Shown here: positions 35,993 through 44,447 of the stretch, piece after piece
How positions within the stretch are numbered: position 1 is the first letter of the stretch
Layout: the number at the start of each line of letters is the position of its first letter
Source of the DNA: Oceanobacter sp.
Lineage (GTDB): Bacteria > Pseudomonadota > Gammaproteobacteria > Pseudomonadales > Oceanobacteraceae
Direction of reading: 5' to 3'
DNA length: 53,713 nt
Assembly (NCBI GenBank): GCA_002733645.1
Contig: NVWL01000054.1
Coordinates: forward strand, 1 to 53,713
Notes under the pieces: model-generated
Told to the model about the DNA's origin: nothing
What the model saw: only the letters and a program-made list of their open reading frames with translations
Databases searched by the model: none
Program-made: the position numbers and the translations under genes

Positions 35993-36694
35993 GTGGTGAT
36001 CACAGGCATTTCAAAGGGCGGTTTTGGCGGGTTGGCATTGCTCGCGGTTCCGTTGATGGCGCTGACCATTTCCCCACTGCAATCGGCCGGGATAATACTC
36101 CCTATTTTGATCGTCATGGATTGGGTCAGTGTTTGGGCCTACCGCAAGCACTGGGACCGGAATATTCTGTTTCTCATGCTGCCAGGAGCTATCGTGGGAA
36201 TTGCCACCGGCACGTTTCTTGCCGGTTATTTGAATGACCAGATCGTACTCGTCTGCGTCGGCGCAATCGCCCTGATTTTTCCGCTATATGCGGTTTTTAA
36301 GCCGAAAGGTCGGAAGGACGTCATCGCTGGCAACAGACCTTTGGGATTTATTGCCGGAACTGTGGCTGGATTTACCAGCTTTGTCGCACATGCGGGCGGA
36401 CCGCCGTTTCAGGCCTATGCCCTGCCGCAAAATCTGGAAAAGCGGGTCTATGCCGGAACCGCTGTAATGTTCTTCTTTGTCGTGAATTTTGTGAAAATAC
36501 TACCCTATGCGATGCTCGGCCAGCTTGATCAGGCCAACCTCACAATCTCATTGATATTAATACCGTTGGCCCCGATTGGCGTGCTCATCGGCGTCGCGCT
36601 GGTCAAACGCATCGACCATCAAACATTCTACAGGATCATGTATGGTCTGATTTTTGCCGTTGGATTGAAACTGATTTGGGATGGTCTAACGTAA
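35993..36694 (+). CDS. TauE/SafE-family membrane transporter
   Basis: This is a TauE/SafE (sulfite/sulfonate exporter-like) membrane protein with about seven to eight helices and the N-terminal family motif GISKGGFGGLALLAVPLMAL and mid-protein FTSFVAHAGGPP. From GTG 35993 it has 233 residues, but family homology continues upstream in frame (DDPLFWFTAVIAV from about 35957), where no ATG, GTG or TTG exists. The codon where a start is expected is ATA (35948), so either a rare start is used or the ATG has mutated. A TATAAT box at 35947-35952 suggests a separate promoter. It might export sulfite, sulfonate or an organic acid. Confidence 0.75.
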   Translation: MVITGISKGGFGGLALLAVPLMALTISPLQSAGIILPILIVMDWVSVWAYRKHWDRNILFLMLPGAIVGIATGTFLAGYLNDQIVLVCVGAIALIFPLYAVFKPKGRKDVIAGNRPLGFIAGTVAGFTSFVAHAGGPPFQAYALPQNLEKRVYAGTAVMFFFVVNFVKILPYAMLGQLDQANLTISLILIPLAPIGVLIGVALVKRIDHQTFYRIMYGLIFAVGLKLIWDGLT

Positions 36695-36751
36695 ACACAA
36701 CAAGCGTTGTCGGATATTATGAGGCTGCAAGTTATTTCAATCAGATATTTA

Positions 36752-37586
36752 GGCCGTAAACTCATAAACGGGATTCCCAAAGCGTTGCAGATATGATTCA
36801 ATCTCCGAGATAGGAGATTGTTATGGTGCGTTATGAGATGAGCGAGTTTGAGTGGTCGGTGATCAAGCCGATATTGCCGAACAAGTCGCGTGGTGTTCGA
36901 CGCGTTGATGACCGGCGCGTTCTCAACGGGATATTCTGGGTGCTGCGTTCGGGGGCACCGTGGGCGGACATCCCGGGGCGCTATGGCCCTCACACAACCT
37001 GCTACAACCGCTTCCGTCGTTGGACGAAGGCGGGTGTGTGGGATCAGATAATGGACACAATTACCGATGCTTATGAAGGTGATGTACGTATGATCGAGGG
37101 AACCTCGGTGCGCGTTCATCATAGTGCTGCCACTTTAAAAAAAGCCACCCGGATCGAAATATCGGACGCAGCCGGGGAGGTCTTACTACAAAAATCCATG
37201 CTGTAACCGATGAGCATGGCTTGCCGGTGAAGCTCTCGATCTCTGAAGGGCAAATGCACGATATTAAGGCAGCAGCCGATCTTCTCGATCATATGCGCGA
37301 GGGCCAAATGCTGCTTGCTGACAAAGCCTATAGCGCAAACTGGCTGAGAGACTTTATCCGCGAGCGCGGTGCATGGGCCAATATCCCGCCCAAATCCAAC
37401 TACAAAGACCCGGTATGCTTCTCGCCCTCCCTCTACAAGGCGCGCAACCAGGTCGAACGGTTCTTTAACAAACTTAAATATCACAGAAGGATAGCGACAC
37501 GATATGACAAGCTTGGATCATCCTACCTCGCCATGATCAAACTCGCCGCCATACGCATCAAACTTCGATTTTATGAGTCTACTGCC
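36752..37586 (+). mobile_element. IS5-family (IS427-group) insertion sequence
   Basis: Terminal inverted repeats GGCCGTAAACTCATAAA (36752-36768) and its mate ending GGC at 37586 (reading GGCAGTAGACTCATAAAA inward) match at about 15 of 17 positions. The element is 835 bp and is flanked by a TA duplication (36750-36751 and 37587-37588), as expected for this group. It lies downstream of the TauE gene. Confidence 0.85.
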
Positions 37587-37589
37587 TAG
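36823..37589 (+). CDS. IS427-group transposase, programmed -1 frameshift
   Basis: This is a DDE transposase in two overlapping frames. Frame A (36823-37206) begins MVRYEMSEFEWSVIKPILP and contains RSGAPWADIPGRYG. Frame B continues as SHPDRNIGRSRGGLTTKIHAVTD-type sequence through LADKAYSANWLR to QVERFFNKLKYHRRIATRYDK and ends at 37589. The join is an A7 run at 37137-37143 where a -1 slip links the frames, the usual expression mode of this group. The TAG stop is built partly from the flanking TA target duplication. It looks intact. Confidence 0.85.
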
Positions 37590-38156
37590 TATTTTATGAC
37601 CATAGTAATGGCTATTAAAGTCTGCTTTCGGTCTAATCGGAATTTAACGACCGCTGTTGGGCGCTCGCTGAACGCCAGCTTACAGCGCCATTAGCGGAGC
37701 AGCAACTCTAGCGAGGGTGCCGTCTAGCTGCATGGCTCCGAGGAGTGCTTTTGGCAACGAAGCCAAATGACCGATATTGCCTTTTTCATTTTCATTATGA
37801 GTTAGAAATCGCGCCGAGAGCAATCGCAGCCAGTGACGAGCATATGGTCCCCAGTGTTAAGATTTAAGGCAAAAACCCGTTACGGGTTTCGATAGACAAG
37901 TCAAAACGGCAGTAAGGCCTTCTCAAATCCATAGCTAAACTATTGGATGAGCAGCTATAAATAGTTCGATACTGAAAAAAGGTTGTTGCGATTGTTCCAA
38001 CAGAAGACCGGAGGCACAGGGAAAGGGAGAAAGTTGGCGAGGCAGCACAGGTTGGAATCTGCAATCTGAGTGAAGCCGTGCGCAGAGTGCACCGCAGAGC
38101 AAATACTCAATCCTACTCACCAGCTTGCTTACCATATCCTTACTGTTCGAACGAAC
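37590..38156. other. No gene; right end of element 1
   Basis: This is about 570 bp without a recognisable gene. It contains a short hairpin AAACCCG-TTA-CGGGTTT at 37873-37889. A plus-strand frame at 38078-38260 ends in GVGFEPTTFRL, which is merely the translated tRNA remnant. No integrase or excisionase remnant is evident although this is the element's right end. Confidence 0.4.
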
Positions 38157-38186
38157 AAAGGCCCCGATCTTTCGACCGAGGCCTTT
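38157..38186. terminator. Bidirectional terminator beside right tRNA remnant
   Basis: AAAGGCC (38157-38163) pairs with GGCCTTT (38180-38186), with T-rich ends in both directions. It differs from the terminator at 2235-2259. That is expected if element 1 supplied its own terminator to the tRNA after integration. Confidence 0.65.
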
Positions 38187-38213
38187 CGTTAAGTCATTGC
38201 CTTTATGACATTT

Positions 38214-38266
38214 TGTTGGTTGCGGGAGTAGGATTTGAACCTACGACCTTCAGGTTATGAGACGGA
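38214..38266. repeat. 53-bp direct repeat, right att site
   Basis: Identical to 2267-2319. It marks the junction between element 1 (left) and a second element (right). Confidence 0.85.
38217..38261 (-). pseudogene. tRNA-fMet 3' fragment (45 nt), second copy
   Basis: This is the same anticodon-loop-to-CCA fragment of initiator tRNA as at 2270-2314, again lacking the D arm and 5' acceptor. Since the tRNA lies on the minus strand, its intact copy should be further right, beyond the window. Confidence 0.85.
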
Positions 38267-38365
38267 TATCTGCAAAGTTATAATATTGATATATATAGGT
38301 TGTTATCCAATATACGGGATTACGTGCTAGACTGTGTGTTATAAATTTCGCTATTTTGGGCTGAA
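38267..38365. repeat. att-flanking arm of second element, IS3-split
   Basis: This sequence is related to 2320-2452. The alignment continues at 39641-39672 (TTTTGTGTTAG...CTAACACAAAA, a 7-bp inverted repeat) after the intervening IS3 element is removed. Confidence 0.5.
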
Positions 38366-38383
38366 TGACGTGACCCCCAACGT

Positions 38384-39313
38384 TCATCCATTTACGATTA
38401 GAGTCTCGGCATCGTTATTGCGCGACTGCGCAGGTGAAGCAAGGGGCTGCGTAGCGTAGCCTCCGGCTATGCGGAGCGAAGCAGCCCCTTGCTTTTTAAG
38501 TTCGGCAGCGAACGCCGCCGGAGTGGCGTATCCCAACGACGAGTGTGGCCGTTGGTTATTGTAATCGTCGATCCATGCGGCAACTTTCTCACGGGCGTGA
38601 TCAAGGCTCATAAACAGCGTCTCGTTTAATAACTCGTCACGCATCCGCCCGTTGAAGCTCTCCACGAACGCATTCTCTGTCGGTTTGCCAGGCGTGGTGT
38701 AATGCCACTGGGCCTGCACCTTCTCACACCAGGCCAGTACCGCATTGGAGGTTAGTTCCGTGCCGTTGTCGCTGACGATCATCCCCGGCTTGCCGCGTTC
38801 GCAGATCAAGTCCGTCAACTCACGCACTACTCTGCGACCAGATATTGACGTATCAGGCACCGCACGCAGGCATTCTCGGGTTACATCATCAACGATGTTC
38901 AGCACACGGAACCGGCGGCCTGTGACAAGCTGGTCATGCACAAAATCGAGGCTCCAGCATTGGTTCGGCAATGCCAGAACAGGTGGCCGTGTGCGCGTTC
39001 CAACCGCACGCTTGCGGCCTTTACGCCGACGCACCGTCAAGCCTTCTTCACGGTAAAGCCGCTGTGTCTTCTTGCGGTTGATGATCACACCGTCACGGCG
39101 CAGCAGAATGTGCAACCGGCGATAGCCGAACCGACGACGCTCCTGCGCCAACGCCCGCAGCTTCTCGCGAAGCTCCGCATCATCAGCGCGCCGCAACTGG
39201 TAGCGCATGCTCGTGCGATCAGCCTCAATGATCCTGCACGCCCGCCGCTCGCTAACATCAAGCAGGGCCTGAAGATGCGCGACCGCTTCCCGCTTTGCTG
39301 CGGGCGTCACCAC
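38384..39313 (-). CDS. IS3-family transposase OrfB (DDE integrase core)
   Basis: These 309 residues start in a frame overlapping OrfA by 7 bp. The HTH_21-type segment is at the start (RRACRIIEADRTSMRYQ), followed by the rve core. The catalytic residues are in CWSLDFVHD (first Asp), MIVSDNGTELTS (second Asp) and NAFVESFNGRMRDELLN (Glu), followed by DYNNQRPHSSLGYATPAAFAA. It is probably made as an OrfAB fusion by -1 frameshifting. It looks intact. Confidence 0.9.
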   Translation of the reverse strand: MVTPAAKREAVAHLQALLDVSERRACRIIEADRTSMRYQLRRADDAELREKLRALAQERRRFGYRRLHILLRRDGVIINRKKTQRLYREEGLTVRRRKGRKRAVGTRTRPPVLALPNQCWSLDFVHDQLVTGRRFRVLNIVDDVTRECLRAVPDTSISGRRVVRELTDLICERGKPGMIVSDNGTELTSNAVLAWCEKVQAQWHYTTPGKPTENAFVESFNGRMRDELLNETLFMSLDHAREKVAAWIDDYNNQRPHSSLGYATPAAFAAELKKQGAASLRIAGGYATQPLASPAQSRNNDAETLIVNG

Positions 39314-39573
39314 TTTTTTGACAGCAGATCCTTCAGACCTGCATTGTCCAGCATCGTATCGGCCAGCAACTTCTTGAGCTGCGTGTTCTCCGCCTCAAGC
39401 GCCCGAAGCCGCTTTGCCTCTGACACTTCCAACCCGCCATACTTGGACTTCCAGTTGTAAAGCGTAGCTTCCGAAACACCATGCTTGCGCGCCAAATCAG
39501 ACGTCTTCGCACCTGCCTCTGCCTCTCGCAAAACACCGATAATCTGTTCTTCTGTAAATCGTATCCGCTTCAT
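39307..39573 (-). CDS. IS3-family transposase OrfA
   Basis: This 88-residue HTH protein begins MKRIRFTEEQIIGVLREAEA and has the helix-turn-helix DLARKHGVSEATLYNWKSKYG followed by a leucine-zipper-like tail (LRALEAENTQLKKLLAD). It overlaps OrfB by 7 bp, as usual for IS3 elements. Confidence 0.9.
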   Translation of the reverse strand: MKRIRFTEEQIIGVLREAEAGAKTSDLARKHGVSEATLYNWKSKYGGLEVSEAKRLRALEAENTQLKKLLADTMLDNAGLKDLLSKKW

Positions 39574-39640
39574 TAGTCCGTCCTTTCATAGGCCGGACTC
39601 TAATCACTTCTGGAGGAGTTTTAAGGGGTCACGTCATGAA

Positions 39641-39945
39641 CAATCGACTTTTGTGTTAGATTGCTAACACAAAACCTCTGAGGTGCAAGGAAACCAGAAG
39701 CTTTTCAATTTTTCCGGATCACAGCCAGGCAAGCTTACTACGATCGAGTTGCTTGGCGGTGATACAGCATTAGCAGCAAAGTTTCGGAACGGGAACTTCC
39801 GCCAATCTGTATCTGTCACTAAAGGATTATCATCGCTTGCATATGCCTTGTGACGGTAAGCTTACAAATATGATCTACGTGCCAGGCTCGCTGTTTTCAG
39901 TTAATCCCAATACGGCGCGCGGTGTCTTGGTTTTTCATCCTTTAT
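39641..39945. other. No clear gene left of DUF2817
   Basis: After the att-arm remainder (to about 39672), a plus-strand frame of roughly 56 codons opens near GTG 39682 ([19 protein letters not shown]) and ends at about 39852. It has no family I recognise and may be a decayed fragment. Nothing else is seen. Confidence 0.35.
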
Positions 39946-41043
39946 CTATTCTTTCGTGCAAAGTGCTCGCAGGCCTTTTGCAGTGCTTTCTATCATCCAT
40001 GAGCTGTGCTCCCAGACCTTGCGCTTCCAGTCGTCAGTATTCCCGTACAAGCAGTCCAAGTTTTCCTGCTTGATTGCTTTAGCTTGGTCTGAGCCAAGGT
40101 CGCCTTTGGCATGAAGCCAATTGTCCGCAACGAGCGAGTCAATGGTACGCCGAAGATCTACAACGCCGTATTCAATCACCACGCCAAGCGTCTCGTGATC
40201 CGGTAGTAAGTCGTCCAATGCAGTGGCGATTGCGCCGCTGTTGTCATATTCGATTTCGGAAGTATCCACGCCTTCCATCTCATTGGTCACTTTGTCTTCG
40301 TACCAATCGTTGAAGCGATCACTATTCGTCGATCCTGGCTCGTACGCGTGCAAGATAAGTGCACCTGCATAACCGCCCATTCCGGTGTGGACGTCAATTA
40401 GACAGACCCTCTTTTGATTCTTAACAAATGTCGGCAGTGCTTTTGATACAGTTTTAGTAGCCCATGCATGTTCAAGCCCTCCGTAAAAAATCCCATTGGG
40501 GTCGATGCGTTGTCCTGTGAGCGCGACCGTAAAAAAGTGGGCCTGACCATGTTCTTCGACCCAGCTATCAATGGCATTGGTAGCTGAGACGTCGAAATCA
40601 TCGGGCAACATGAGTTTGTGAACTTCTGAATAGGCTTCATTTGAGCCAAATCTTCTTGAGAAATCGACATAGTTGCGATTGAGGTCAATATTGTCCTGGT
40701 TCCCGCGCCGCAGCCAGGCCCATCCATAGGGGTTGTGCCCGTGTAGAAAGACTATTTTGGTATCAGCATATTTAGCGAGCTCATCCGGATTTGAGAGAAT
40801 ATTGACTTGAATTCCCGCACCGCAAAAAGCCTCAACCCCGTGAGTGCCTGATACAATGATAATCGCGTTTTCGGCATCATCGGGGCCAACCGTTGCAAAA
40901 TCGATGAACAGGCGTTCACCATTTGGCCCTTTTTCAGCTTGTTCATATGAGGTGATTGTTGCCTGCGCCTCATTGGCAGCAGCAATGAACTTTTCGCGAG
41001 CTTCGGCATATGTATCCGAAAATGCGGATGAAATATCTGTCAC
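39946..41043 (-). CDS. DUF2817 protein, M14-like metallopeptidase fold
   Basis: This 365-residue DUF2817 protein has a zinc-carboxypeptidase (M14)-like fold. The likely metal site is [15 protein letters not shown] (HxxE, about 61-75) with the third ligand in [11 protein letters not shown]; the general base is probably the glutamate in LGVVIEYG. The family suggests hydrolysis of an amide or peptide bond at a C-terminus. It is the last gene of the seven-gene minus-strand operon, 28 bp after the flavoprotein. A dipeptidase-like protein at the head of the same operon points to an amide-type substrate. Confidence 0.8.
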   Translation of the reverse strand: MTDISSAFSDTYAEAREKFIAAANEAQATITSYEQAEKGPNGERLFIDFATVGPDDAENAIIIVSGTHGVEAFCGAGIQVNILSNPDELAKYADTKIVFLHGHNPYGWAWLRRGNQDNIDLNRNYVDFSRRFGSNEAYSEVHKLMLPDDFDVSATNAIDSWVEEHGQAHFFTVALTGQRIDPNGIFYGGLEHAWATKTVSKALPTFVKNQKRVCLIDVHTGMGGYAGALILHAYEPGSTNSDRFNDWYEDKVTNEMEGVDTSEIEYDNSGAIATALDDLLPDHETLGVVIEYGVVDLRRTIDSLVADNWLHAKGDLGSDQAKAIKQENLDCLYGNTDDWKRKVWEHSSWMIESTAKGLRALCTKE

Positions 41044-41071
41044 TTGTCTAATCCTCGTTCGTTAGAGAAAC

Positions 41072-42466
41072 TCATTGGGCTAAATCAAAAATCACGCCAG
41101 GATTCAAAATTCCCTTCGGATCAAAGGTGCGCTTGACGGACTTCATTATTTCCACTTCGACTTCTGATCGGCTGTGTTTCAACCATTTCTTCTTTTCGGT
41201 TCCAATCCCATGTTCGGCGGATACTGAGCCGCCATATTGGGCGAGCGGTCCGTAGACCAACTCGTCAGAGCGGCCATGAAGATCTGCATCCATGCTATTG
41301 GGCGCAATAAACAGATGCAAATTGCCGTCGCCAATATGCCCCAAAACATAACAAGCACTCTGTGGCCATTGCTTTTTCAAACCTTGCTGGACCTCTTCGA
41401 CATAGGCACTCATATTTCGGATCGGCAGGCTGACATCATATAGTAATGCTGGATCATTCTGGAGAACCGCCTCGAAATTCTCTCGAACTTCCCACAGTTC
41501 CCGGCGCTCTTTCTCTGACTTCGGCAGAACGGCATCCTGAATAATCTCTTTTTCAAGGGCGGACGCCATGACCGTTTCGAATCGTTCGGAATCGGCATCC
41601 GAATCCAGCCCCTCGCATTCAACAAGTACATAAAACTCATGAGAACGGTCCATCGGCGATTTATTCCAGCCAGGCTCTGTGACCGCGCGGTAGTGATCAC
41701 CCCACATAACTTCAAAGGCAGTCAGCATCCCACCCAATTCCTTCTGGCAATGTCCTAAAAATTTCGTGACATGCGCAAAATCGGGAAGAGCGGTCATTGC
41801 TGTTACGCGGCTGGCGGGTTGCCGTTCTAGCTTCACGACAACTTTTGTAATGACCCCCAATGTACCTTCCGAACCAATAAACAGCTGTTTGAGGTCATAG
41901 CCGGTATTGTTTTTCAGCATATGGTTCATCGACGAGACAATAGTGCCATCCGCGAGAATGGCTTCTAGTCCGAGAATCAGGTTGCGCATCATACCGTAGC
42001 GTATGACGTTTATACCCCCGGCGTTGGTCGCCGCATTGCCGCCGATCGTACAACTCCCTCTGGCTCCCAGATCGAGCGGGAAATATAATCCACGTTCCTG
42101 AACTGTCTCCTGAAAAGTCTGAAGGACAGTTCCTGCTTGAACAGTCGCGGTTCCACCAATTTCATCGATATCTTCGATTTGAGTCATGCGTTCCAACGAC
42201 AAAATGACATTTTCAGGGCTGGAATCCGCACCTTCTACACAGCCGGTCATCCCGCCTTGGGTAATGACGGATTGACCAAAATCGTGACAGATTTTGAGGG
42301 CAGCTTGCACTTCCTCGGTCGATCTGGGACGAACCAATGCCTTGGCTTGCTTCGGGGATGAATTCCAATAGCTGACAGCGCGTTCTGAAATCTCAGAACC
42401 TGTCATCACAGCTCCTTCGCTGAGAGCCTCTATCAAGCGGTGGACAACAGTTTGGGAGTTCGTCAT
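41072..42466 (-). CDS. FAD-binding D-2-hydroxyacid dehydrogenase family
   Basis: This 464-residue flavoprotein belongs to the FAD-linked oxidase family with GlcD and D-lactate/D-2-hydroxyglutarate dehydrogenases. The PCMH FAD domain is at about 40-220 (VITQGGMTGCVEGA; PLDLGARGSCTIGGNAATNAGG; GSEGTLGVITKVVVKL). The C-terminal cap has the metal-type GHIGDGNLHLF (about 373-383) and SAEHGIGTEKKKWL. It oxidises a 2-hydroxy acid to a 2-oxo acid and passes electrons to a carrier. Its start overlaps the SDR stop by 4 bp. Confidence 0.9.
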   Translation of the reverse strand: MTNSQTVVHRLIEALSEGAVMTGSEISERAVSYWNSSPKQAKALVRPRSTEEVQAALKICHDFGQSVITQGGMTGCVEGADSSPENVILSLERMTQIEDIDEIGGTATVQAGTVLQTFQETVQERGLYFPLDLGARGSCTIGGNAATNAGGINVIRYGMMRNLILGLEAILADGTIVSSMNHMLKNNTGYDLKQLFIGSEGTLGVITKVVVKLERQPASRVTAMTALPDFAHVTKFLGHCQKELGGMLTAFEVMWGDHYRAVTEPGWNKSPMDRSHEFYVLVECEGLDSDADSERFETVMASALEKEIIQDAVLPKSEKERRELWEVRENFEAVLQNDPALLYDVSLPIRNMSAYVEEVQQGLKKQWPQSACYVLGHIGDGNLHLFIAPNSMDADLHGRSDELVYGPLAQYGGSVSAEHGIGTEKKKWLKHSRSEVEVEIMKSVKRTFDPKGILNPGVIFDLAQ

Positions 42467-43320
42467 TCTGTAAATCGCTCTTTTAGCGCACCTTCCAATA
42501 AAGGGTTTGTGCCGCCTAAAACCTGATCAAAACGCTTCCCGATCATTTCCAATGCATAGGGGTGTGTGAAGACATAAAACTTATCATTTTTTACCGCTTC
42601 AATAACTTGTTTTGCGACGTCGTGAGGGCTAAGTCCCGATTTGACGCCCTCGGTCATGGCCGATCGTATCATTGAGGCCGGACCCCCAGACATCTCTTCT
42701 TGCGATGGCTCAGAGGCTGCTTCACCTCCCATAATATTGGTTTTCGTGAATCCGGGACAGACCAGCGAAACCCCGATATTTGCATCCAATGTCTGCAATT
42801 CCAGATAAAGAGACTCCGTGATTGCTGTCATCGCAAATTTGGTCGCTTGATATGGCCCCAAAAAGGGCTGAACCAGATGACCTGCTACAGATGCCACGTT
42901 GACAATATGGCAATCGGTTTCCTGATGGAGCATGATCGGCACAAAAGTACGGATTCCATTAATGGCTCCCATAAGATTGACCGATATGGTTTTTTCCCAA
43001 TCCGCCAGTTCTTGTTCCCACAGAAGAGCAGGCGTCCCAAACAAACCCGCATTATTGAAAAGTAAGTCTGCTGAACCGAATTGCTTCAGCGTTGCTGCTG
43101 CCAGTGCTTCAATCTCGGACGCGTTTCCTACGTCCGCAGGAAAAGCTAGTGTCTCGGCCCCTTTCGCATCTAGAGATTTTTTTGCTTCAGCCAGTGCTGC
43201 CGGGTCTATGTCGGATATCGCAAGTTTCATGCCTGCTTCAGCGGAAGCCTCAGCCAAGGCGAAGCCTATACCTCTCGCAGCACCGGTAATGACAGCAACT
43301 TTGCCTTTCAGGTTTTTCAT
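42463..43320 (-). CDS. SDR family oxidoreductase
   Basis: This is a 285-residue SDR. The start at 43320 is set by the 4-bp overlap with the transporter stop and by the beginning of homology (MKNLKGKVAVITGAARGIGF); the frame is open further upstream without similarity. It has TGAARGIG, NNAGLFG, catalytic IVNVASVAG and YQATK. The longer C-terminal tail is of the type seen in membrane-associated or lipid-active SDRs. It overlaps the next gene (flavoprotein) by 4 bp. Confidence 0.85.
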   Translation of the reverse strand: MKNLKGKVAVITGAARGIGFALAEASAEAGMKLAISDIDPAALAEAKKSLDAKGAETLAFPADVGNASEIEALAAATLKQFGSADLLFNNAGLFGTPALLWEQELADWEKTISVNLMGAINGIRTFVPIMLHQETDCHIVNVASVAGHLVQPFLGPYQATKFAMTAITESLYLELQTLDANIGVSLVCPGFTKTNIMGGEAASEPSQEEMSGGPASMIRSAMTEGVKSGLSPHDVAKQVIEAVKNDKFYVFTHPYALEMIGKRFDQVLGGTNPLLEGALKERFTE

Positions 43321-44447
43321 TGCGCGGCCTTTTGGTCTTTGGGCGATGTGAAAAATATTTTGTAAATGCCAACCGTGAAGAGCGGAATGAAAAATACAAA
43401 GAAGAATGCGGCCGAGAAGAACGTAAAGCCCCGAAAGATCAGTTCTACCAAACCGATAGATGCAAAGACCATGCTCGCGACTACCACACCGCCAGCGGTC
43501 AGTGCATGGCCAATCGGCGGCATGGGTTTTCCGTTCTTTTCCAGCATCCATCCGTCAATTCGTTCGATAAATCCTTGCAGCAGGCCGACCCCGGTCTGTG
43601 CAATCATCAGGAACACGATCACCAAATAGATATTGAGGAAGCCAGGTGATGTCAGCGATTGAACGACCGTATAAGCTGGCAGGGTTTCATCCAAAATGGC
43701 CGGATATTGCGTAAGGAATGCGCTGTGCAGAACGATGCCCGGCAAAACGGTGACCGATGCCGCCAGAAGGGCCGCGACCAGGCACTCACTCCGGCTGCGC
43801 AAACCTACCGCGCAGTATAGCAGGATGGGAATGAAGCCCCCGCTTGAAAATGCGTAAGTCATGCCGCCCTTGATGGCATTGAAATTTGTTGTTTGTTCGG
43901 CCGCCAGCTTGTCGCTGATAAGCGCAGATTGTCCCGAAAACAGCTCTGCCGCTAAATAGAGAAAGGCTAGCGCAAGAGCGCCAATACAAAAGATCATCGA
44001 AATTTCGACAAATCTACGCCCTTGGTAGTTGAGTGCGACGACTATTAGGAGAAGCCCTATCCCGCCGATAATCTCGGGTAAACCAAAATGGTTTAACGCA
44101 ATTGCACCTGACGCCGATGCACAAATTGCCAATGCAACAACAAGCCCCAACATGAATAGCAGCTCATAAAGCACCCAGCCCTTCCCAATCAGGTTTTTGA
44201 AAAAGGCGCGATATTCGAAGCTGCGTGTTAACCTTGCAAACTCAAAACACAGGAACAGGATTGCGGCATAAAGTATCGCGATGGTCGCAAGGGAAACAAA
44301 GCCGCCGCTTGGCCCGTATTTAGTCACAAACTCGACAATCTCCCGGCCGGAACCATAGGCTCCGCCAAATATCACCGAGAAAAACACTGCCGGGGGGATC
44401 AGAATAACCCGGAACAAATAGGAGGATGATCGATTGCTGTCCTGCAT
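43317..44447 (-). CDS. YkvI-like membrane transporter
   Basis: This 376-residue integral membrane protein has about ten hydrophobic helices and resembles the YkvI family, a branch of the amino-acid/polyamine-type transporters. The N-terminal helix has GGAYGSGREIVEFV, recalling the unwound TM1 of LeuT-fold carriers. It overlaps both neighbours (1 bp and 4 bp). In this operon it likely imports the substrate or an amino-acid-like fragment. Confidence 0.75.
   Translation of the reverse strand: MQDSNRSSSYLFRVILIPPAVFFSVIFGGAYGSGREIVEFVTKYGPSGGFVSLATIAILYAAILFLCFEFARLTRSFEYRAFFKNLIGKGWVLYELLFMLGLVVALAICASASGAIALNHFGLPEIIGGIGLLLIVVALNYQGRRFVEISMIFCIGALALAFLYLAAELFSGQSALISDKLAAEQTTNFNAIKGGMTYAFSSGGFIPILLYCAVGLRSRSECLVAALLAASVTVLPGIVLHSAFLTQYPAILDETLPAYTVVQSLTSPGFLNIYLVIVFLMIAQTGVGLLQGFIERIDGWMLEKNGKPMPPIGHALTAGGVVVASMVFASIGLVELIFRGFTFFSAAFFFVFFIPLFTVGIYKIFFTSPKDQKAAQ

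Larger units (their letters stand above)
38366..39636 (-). mobile_element. IS3-family insertion sequence (IS407-like)
   Basis: The terminal inverted repeat is perfect over 12 bp (TGACGTGACCCC at 38366-38377 and its complement at 39625-39636). A 4-bp TGAA target duplication flanks it at 38362-38365 and 39637-39640. The element is 1271 bp with two transposase frames on the minus strand. It interrupts the att arm of the second element. Confidence 0.9.

Noticed and set aside
37873-37889. AAACCCG-TTA-CGGGTTT hairpin as a terminator
   Set aside because: No gene ends nearby on either strand and no U-run follows.
38078-38260. Plus-strand ORF ending GVGFEPTTFRL
   Set aside because: The tail is the translation of the tRNA 3' end, a well-known false ORF signature.
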